Positions 60,101 to 64,000 of a DNA stretch of 64,000 nt are shown here, piece by piece. Every line of letters begins with the position of its first letter. The first letter of the stretch is position 1. Position numbers and translations under genes: made by a program. Origin of the DNA: Petrosia ficiformis (Eukaryota; Porifera; Demospongiae; Haplosclerida; Petrosiidae); contig OX345643.1 in the NCBI GenBank assembly GCA_947044365.1, forward strand, positions 946,001 through 1,010,000. Direction: 5' to 3'. Below the pieces are notes generated by a model that was not told the DNA's origin, did no database searches, and worked only from the letters and a program-made list of their open reading frames with translations.

Positions 60101-61218
60101 CATAACTGGATTTACCTGTAAAACAATTTTAATTATCCCATTTCTCATACACTTGGAATGTTATTTTATTCACCAGATTCATATTAATTATTCTTACTGA
60201 CTAGTTATTTTCACGCCACTAGCTGGATCTGTCTGTATATTTGTAGTACAATAGTACATGTACATGTGCACATATTGTACAGTACATGTACAAATGTTAT
60301 AGTACAGCAGTACATGTACACATAAACAACATTAGTTGTACTACAGCAGTACATATACTTGTACAAATATTATATATAGTACATGTACTGGTACAAATAT
60401 TATATTACAGTAGTACATGTCATGTAATACTGTACTACAAGCACTTTTGTATATACAACTACATGTTCTACTACATGTTCTACTACATGTATGTGTAGTC
60501 CAGACATGGGGTCAATTACATCTAAATTTGATAAACATAAGATTGATTTTCAAAGACTGTATCAGTCAAACGACATCTTCTGGACGAAATATCTTTCCAG
60601 TGATGCTAAACAGTCGTTCGACGGGCCAGAGGATGCTGGAACTGATAAATATCGCTTAGCCAACTTGCTCATAGCTGGTGGGTACATGGATGTGTTTTCT
60701 TTCCAAAATTGTAGAGGATTTGCTTTTGATTCTTTAGTCTTGTCTCTAGTGTATTACTTTTGAATACCATTACACTACATTCACAATCTTCTATTACTAT
60801 TACTATTACTGTAAAAAAAGTAATCATTACTATTACTATTACTATTACATATTACCCCATGTCTGATGTGTACACTTGTAAATTGTAGATTAACATAATG
60901 TAATAAGTAATGATTTTTTAATCTTCTCTCTCTGATGATTTCCACAGTGACAAGCCCTCCTGTTCATTATCACAAAGTCTCTCCTGAAGACTCTAATTCT
61001 GATAAAGAAGTAGATCTTAAAGATATTGAAAATGACAATACATCAGTATATTCAAAAGAAAGGGTATGTGATATTACCATATATATGCATGTTATTCTAA
61101 TAATCAGTACATTTTTTTCCTCTTACAGACTCTATTATTAATATTCATATTGCAGTCATTCACCTTCTCTGGACTAGTCACTGCATTTACTTTCTATGAC
61201 ACAACACATAAAACATAA
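52237..61218 (+). CDS. Gene M: DOMON / cytochrome b561 membrane reductase (FRRS1-like)
   Basis: Exons 52237-52278, 52523-52756, 53415-53519, 55376-55428, 55529-55626, 56020-56151, 56744-56838, 57620-57709, 57784-57834, 58562-58605, 58663-58721, 58782-58931, 60948-61063, 61129-61218; 452 residues. Signal peptide [19 protein letters not shown] domain about 30-178 ([50 protein letters not shown]). Then a Cys-rich linker ([14 protein letters not shown]) and a b561 core whose four heme-ligand-type His are visible in LHGTILS, WFQTHMIMM, GPHQIIG and FHRLNA. A hydrophilic loop follows ([16 protein letters not shown]), then a last TM helix ([19 protein letters not shown]). Proteins of this build transfer electrons across membranes, typically reducing ferric iron or ascorbate radicals. 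Internal phases and total length fit. The intron after exon 3 is almost 1.9 kb of simple repeats, so a missed short exon there cannot be excluded. Confidence 0.85.
52362..52396. repeat. (TA)n microsatellite
   Basis: Pure TA repeat in the first intron of gene M, followed by a short ATCC/ATCT palindrome (CCATCTATTTATCC against GGATGGGTGAATAG). Confidence 0.9.
52846..53255. repeat. Foldback element with a nested GC-rich insert, in gene M intron
   Basis: The ends GTGTTGTTTTAGTTTGATAA and TATAGTTAACTAAAGCAACAC are inverted copies, and the body is made of TTTTAGTTAACTA blocks. Inside (about 53050-53225) is a G/C-rich piece (GGGGTGCCAACAGG... and CCTGTTGGCTGG) with its own inverted ends, presumably a second element inserted into the first. 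Confidence 0.65.
54067..54912. repeat. Simple-sequence block: (TA)n, (TAAA)n and (ACAGT)n
   Basis: A (TA)n/(TAAA)n/(TAA)n stretch to about 54300, then about 600 nt of the pentamer ACAGT (with ATAGT variants). Frames on the minus strand reading YCTVL are artefacts. Confidence 0.95.
55677..55935. repeat. (CCAT)n tetranucleotide array
   Basis: Imperfect ATCC/CCAT repeats in an intron of gene M; apparent frames (PSIH or DGWM repeats) are not genes. Confidence 0.95.
56170..56625. repeat. Two minisatellites in gene M intron
   Basis: First about four copies of a 52-nt unit (ACTTTTAGTTAACTATAACT, AAAACCCCTTTTAG), then seven copies of a 32-nt unit (AACCATTGTTACTATTAATA). The first unit is made from the same TTAGTTAACTA sequence as the foldback at 52846. 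Confidence 0.9.
56898..57440. repeat. (ATCT)n array with higher-order unit
   Basis: ATCT/CCAT repeats interrupted four times by ATAGCTATCAGCCAGTTGTC followed by TTGTCTGTCTGTC, giving a higher-order unit of 80-130 nt. The same unit recurs at 63500-63545 inside an intron of the exportin-6 gene. Confidence 0.9.
57880..58147. repeat. (ACAGT)n array
   Basis: Second pentamer ACAGT array (with ACAGC variants) in a later intron of gene M. Confidence 0.95.
59085..60030. repeat. 68-nt tandem repeat, about 14 copies
   Basis: Unit GTTATTGAGTTCTAGTATAA + TCATGTATTAACCTTATGAC + ATTAAACTATACACTACATT + ACATATAA, highly uniform, in the intron before the cytoplasmic exon of gene M. Confidence 0.95.
60240..60490. 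repeat. Palindromic GTACATGTAC repeats
   Basis: Repeated CAGTACATGTAC units spaced 35-50 nt apart (ACAAATATTATA between them). Short self-complementary blocks; no coding role seen. Confidence 0.7.
60508..60678 (+). CDS. Candidate first exon of an unidentified protein nested in gene M intron
   Basis: ATG-led frame [20 protein letters not shown], then [14 protein letters not shown] and [12 protein letters not shown], followed by a possible phase 1 donor (AGCTG|GTGGGTAC). The composition is protein-like and higher in GC than its surroundings, and M-G-S-x-x-S fits an N-myristoylation signal. The pattern (MGSxxSK... FW) recalls the N-termini of HID1 or dymeclin-like proteins, but the match is too weak to name it. 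No following exon was found before exportin-6. It may be an alternative start, a gene fragment or a nested gene. Confidence 0.35.
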
Positions 61219-61865
61219 ATACCAATCATAATGTGTTAATAATTATTATTCATTAATATTAATTAATTAATAAAAGTTTAATTAACCTTTTGCGCACCAT
61301 AATTTTTAACCCTTACACAACCATATTAAAGAACATGTATTTCTGATTTCATTTTGTGGTTGCTATGAACACTGAATATTAAAGCAGACATTATATTTCA
61401 GAGTCATTTCTGACGAATTTGGATTAGAAGTTTAATATGGTAGGTTTTGGGAAGTCCTCGTGTTCAGTATGTAGTCTTATTGTGAGTGGTTTTATGGTAT
61501 GTTGGGTATACTAATTCATTACATGTTCTACAAGATTGATAATCTCAGGCTGGTATGTGGGATGCTAGGAAACCAGGTTAATGTAATCTCTGTCGTGACT
61601 AGATACAAATTTTAACTACCGTCATGTGACAATGCACATTGACTACACCAAGTTTATAATACTATAATATAAATTTGTGACTTACTTTCGAAAAGAGACC
61701 TTGTCCCGCCAAATTTCAATTGCTTGTCATTCTGCGATTTTGTACAGAAATTTGGTATCCAGCAAGCTCTGCATGGATGTTACAAGATGGTTAAATTATC
61801 AAATGAAGAGTATATATATAATTATATAATTTCTTTATGTTTCATACTTGTATATATATATGCAG
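61219..61865. promoter_or_regulatory. Spacer and probable promoter of exportin-6
   Basis: At 61704-61713 the plus strand reads TCCCGCCAAA, the complement of the E2F-type site TTTGGCGGGA, in an otherwise AT-rich spacer. A possible first exon ends at AAGATG|GTTAAA (about 61782-61784): joined to 61866 it would give M-A-D-I-Q, like the M-A-S-E start of vertebrate exportin-6. Both readings are tentative. Confidence 0.35.
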
Positions 61866-62765
61866 GCTGATATTCAGGTAATGACTGAACTAGAGGATCT
61901 CTTAACACGTCTTTATTCACCTGATAGTACTAACATAGACAGATTACAAATCAGTGAGTTCCAAGTGAGGGCACAATGAAAGTACAAGTGTAATGATTAT
62001 GAAGTGATGACTTTATATGTACTATAGTGTATAGTTTAATGTCATAAGGTTAATACATGATTATACTGTAACTCAATGACTTATATGTACTATAGTGTAT
62101 AGTTTAATGTCATAAGGTTAATACATGATTATACTGTAACTTAATAATGAAGCAATGGATTGAAATTTGACATACACAAAAAAGAACAGGAAGGATAATT
62201 ATATGAAAATGGTGCAGGTAAAAGATCGTCGGTCATTCCAAACTAAAGTTATGAACATTTTTCTGAGGTCGTTAACAATCTTTAATATATTAATCCATGT
62301 TGGAGCATGCTACACTCGTGTAGTAAAAAGGAAATAATGTTGTTAATAAGTAATGTAGTTTTATAATTAGTTTATAATTAAATACTTACTCCACCCTATT
62401 ATCAAATGACTGTTCTTCATAGACAAACTTCTGGATACTTTTAGTCATCAAGAAGGTGTATGGAAACATTGTATATATATTTTACAACACTCTTCAAATG
62501 AGTATACAGTGCTGTATGCGCTACATGTTATTGAGGTAGATCCATCCATCTATTCACCCATCAATCTATCCATTCATCCATCTATCTATTTATCCATTCA
62601 TCCATCTATCTATTTATCCATTCATCCATCTATCTATTTATCCATTCATTCATTCATCTATCAATTGATCCATATATCATCTATTTAGTATCTACCCATC
62701 CATCCATTTATCTATCCTTCCATTCATTTATCCATCTATTTATGTATTGATCCATCCATTAAATC

Positions 62766-62797
<32 letters not shown>

Positions 62798-63274
62798 ATC
62801 TATCTATCTATATATCTATCTATTTATCCATCTATCTATCTATTCATCCATCTATCTATCTATCTATCTATCCATCAATCTATCTATCTATCTATCTATC
62901 TTTCTATCTATCTACTTGCTCATTACAGACTCTCATTGTTCAAACATGGCAAGCAATTCCTCCAGATGAAAGACTTAAGCTTCGTCAATTCTTAATGGAA
63001 TACTTAATCACAAAATATTCAAACTTGCCGTCATATTTTCGTAACAAGCTAGTCCACGTAGTCGTTCTGATTGGACGCTCAGACTGGCCTCACTTTTATC
63101 CAGACTTCATGGATCATGTTATCCAGGTAATTGCTATAGAAAACTACAATATGAGTTACCCATGCTTTCAATCATTATAAATCTATCTAGTATCTATTAT
63201 CCACCCATCTATCTACTTGTACCTATACATCCATCCATTTATCTATTAAGCCATCTATCTATCTATCTATCTAG

Positions 63275-63318
<44 letters not shown>

Positions 63319-63410
63319 CATCCATCCATCCATCCATCCATCCATCTATATCTATCTATCTATCTATCTATCTATCCATCCATCTATCCATCCATCCATC
63401 CATCCATCTA

Positions 63411-63449
<39 letters not shown>

Positions 63450-63614
63450 TTATCTATTTATCTATCCATCTATCCATCCATATATCCATCCACCCATCCA
63501 TCTATAGCTATCAGCCAGTTGTCTTGTCTGTCTGTCTATCTATTTATCTATCCATCCATCTATCCATCCACACATCCATCCATCCATCCATCCATCCATC
63601 CATCCATCCATCTA

Positions 63615-63676
<62 letters not shown>

Positions 63677-64000
63677 ATATATGTATGTATGTATGTATGT
63701 ATCTATCTATCTATCTACTTATCTATCTATCTACTTATCTATCCACCTATCTATCTATCCACCTATCTACACATCTATTCATACATCTTGTCCATCCATC
63801 AATGTTTTAAATACATTTCCAGATAGTGAAACAAAAAGAGACAACAATACTAGGGTTATCACTACTTCAAACAACATCCGAAGAGTTAGCCACACCAAAA
63901 ATGGATCTCATATCATCCACAAGATGTCGAGAGCTTCATTCATTAATGATTCAACAACTACCGAGAATACTTGATACTTTAGTTCAGCTATTAAACTCCG
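61866..64000 (+). CDS. XPO6: Gene N: exportin-6, N-terminal part
   Basis: Exons 61866-61953, 62423-62535, 62929-63126, 63823->64000; continues beyond the window. Exportin-6 is the importin-beta-family receptor that exports actin-profilin complexes from the nucleus with RanGTP. The translation follows its N-terminus: [13 protein letters not shown] (LESLMTEFF in vertebrates), [54 protein letters not shown] + [14 protein letters not shown] (family: PYFIRNKLCKVIVDIGRQDW), and [19 protein letters not shown] (family: LKTTSEELACPREDL). Phases 1, 0, 0 fit between exons. The coding start may be ATG 61881 or an ATG in an upstream exon spliced to 61866. Introns are filled with ATCT/CCAT repeats. Confidence 0.9.
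62010..62145. repeat. Two inverted copies of the 68-nt repeat
   Basis: Minus-strand match to the 59085-60030 unit (here TAATGTCATAAGGTTAATAC, CATGATTATACTGTAACT). Flanking sequences (GGTCATTCCAAACTAAAG at 62232; GGAATGACCAAC near 59010) are also inverted copies, so the whole element is duplicated in opposite orientation. Confidence 0.85.
62540..62925. repeat. (ATCT)n / (CCAT)n array in exportin-6 intron
   Basis: Imperfect tetranucleotide array ending just before the acceptor of the third exon; frames across it (LSIY) are artefacts. Confidence 0.95.
63180..63790. repeat. (ATCT)n / (CCAT)n array in exportin-6 intron
   Basis: Long array with the ATAGCTATCAGCCAGTTGTC insert also found in gene M, plus a short TATG run at 63680-63700. 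The 270-codon frame running through it is only real in its last part, where in another frame the next exportin-6 exon starts. Confidence 0.95.

Noticed and set aside
1..64000. tRNA, rRNA or small nuclear RNA genes
   Set aside because: I looked for cloverleaf-like and known conserved motifs by eye and found none; a covariance-model search was not possible.

Overview
The window looks like a piece of an animal nuclear genome that is AT-rich, has very short introns (many of 50-70 nt) and is dense in microsatellites and small foldback elements. Animal markers are a Notch-ligand-like gene (MNNL-type N-terminus plus a six-cysteine DSL domain), a DOMON/cytochrome b561 reductase and exportin-6. Compact genes, tiny introns and a tandem receptor cluster of this kind suggest a sponge (demosponge), but that is an inference; no species-specific marker was recognised.

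From 1 to about 43.8 kb the + strand carries nine tandem paralogous genes (A to I; A is cut by the window start) for single-pass type I membrane proteins. Each has a signal-peptide exon, one or two ectodomain exons of about 157-188 residues, one or more Ser/Thr-rich stalk exons, one transmembrane exon and a row of 42-57 nt micro-exons. The micro-exons encode a repeated tail unit of the form D-E-H-V-x-T-x-D-N-P-S-Y-N-I-H-T-V-S-G, carrying an NPxY motif, and are followed by a conserved last exon with Y-S-Y-V-H-V. Nearly every internal intron is phase 1, so exons can be added, lost or skipped without changing frame. Type I genes (B, C, F, H, I) have two ectodomains, type II genes (E, G) one longer version with another transmembrane exon, and gene D is a type II ectodomain on a type I transmembrane/tail. 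Gene C carries a 4-nt frameshift in its stalk. Tail units number 2 in B and G, 7 in H and 10 in I.

From 44.4 to 51.8 kb lie three related receptor genes. J (+) has two more distant copies of the ectodomain and a tail ending HTYESI. L (-) is a Delta-like protein whose stalk, transmembrane and NPxY tail exons are those of the cluster. K (+) is a very short membrane protein with an ITAM-like tail, also ending HTYESI. Foldback transposable elements crowd this stretch.

From 52.2 to 61.2 kb is a complete DOMON/cytochrome b561 ferric-reductase-like gene (M, +) with introns full of tandem repeats. From 61.9 kb to the window end are the first exons of exportin-6 (N, +). These two look like conserved single-copy flanks of the receptor cluster.

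Taken together the cluster looks like a fast-evolving cell-surface recognition system: length-variable ectodomain loops on an invariant core, mosaic genes, and cytoplasmic tails with a variable number of phosphotyrosine/PTB-type docking sites. Function is inferred only from architecture. Gene models rest on reading frame, splice signals and agreement between paralogues; the intron-exon sums of all complete models except C are exact multiples of three.
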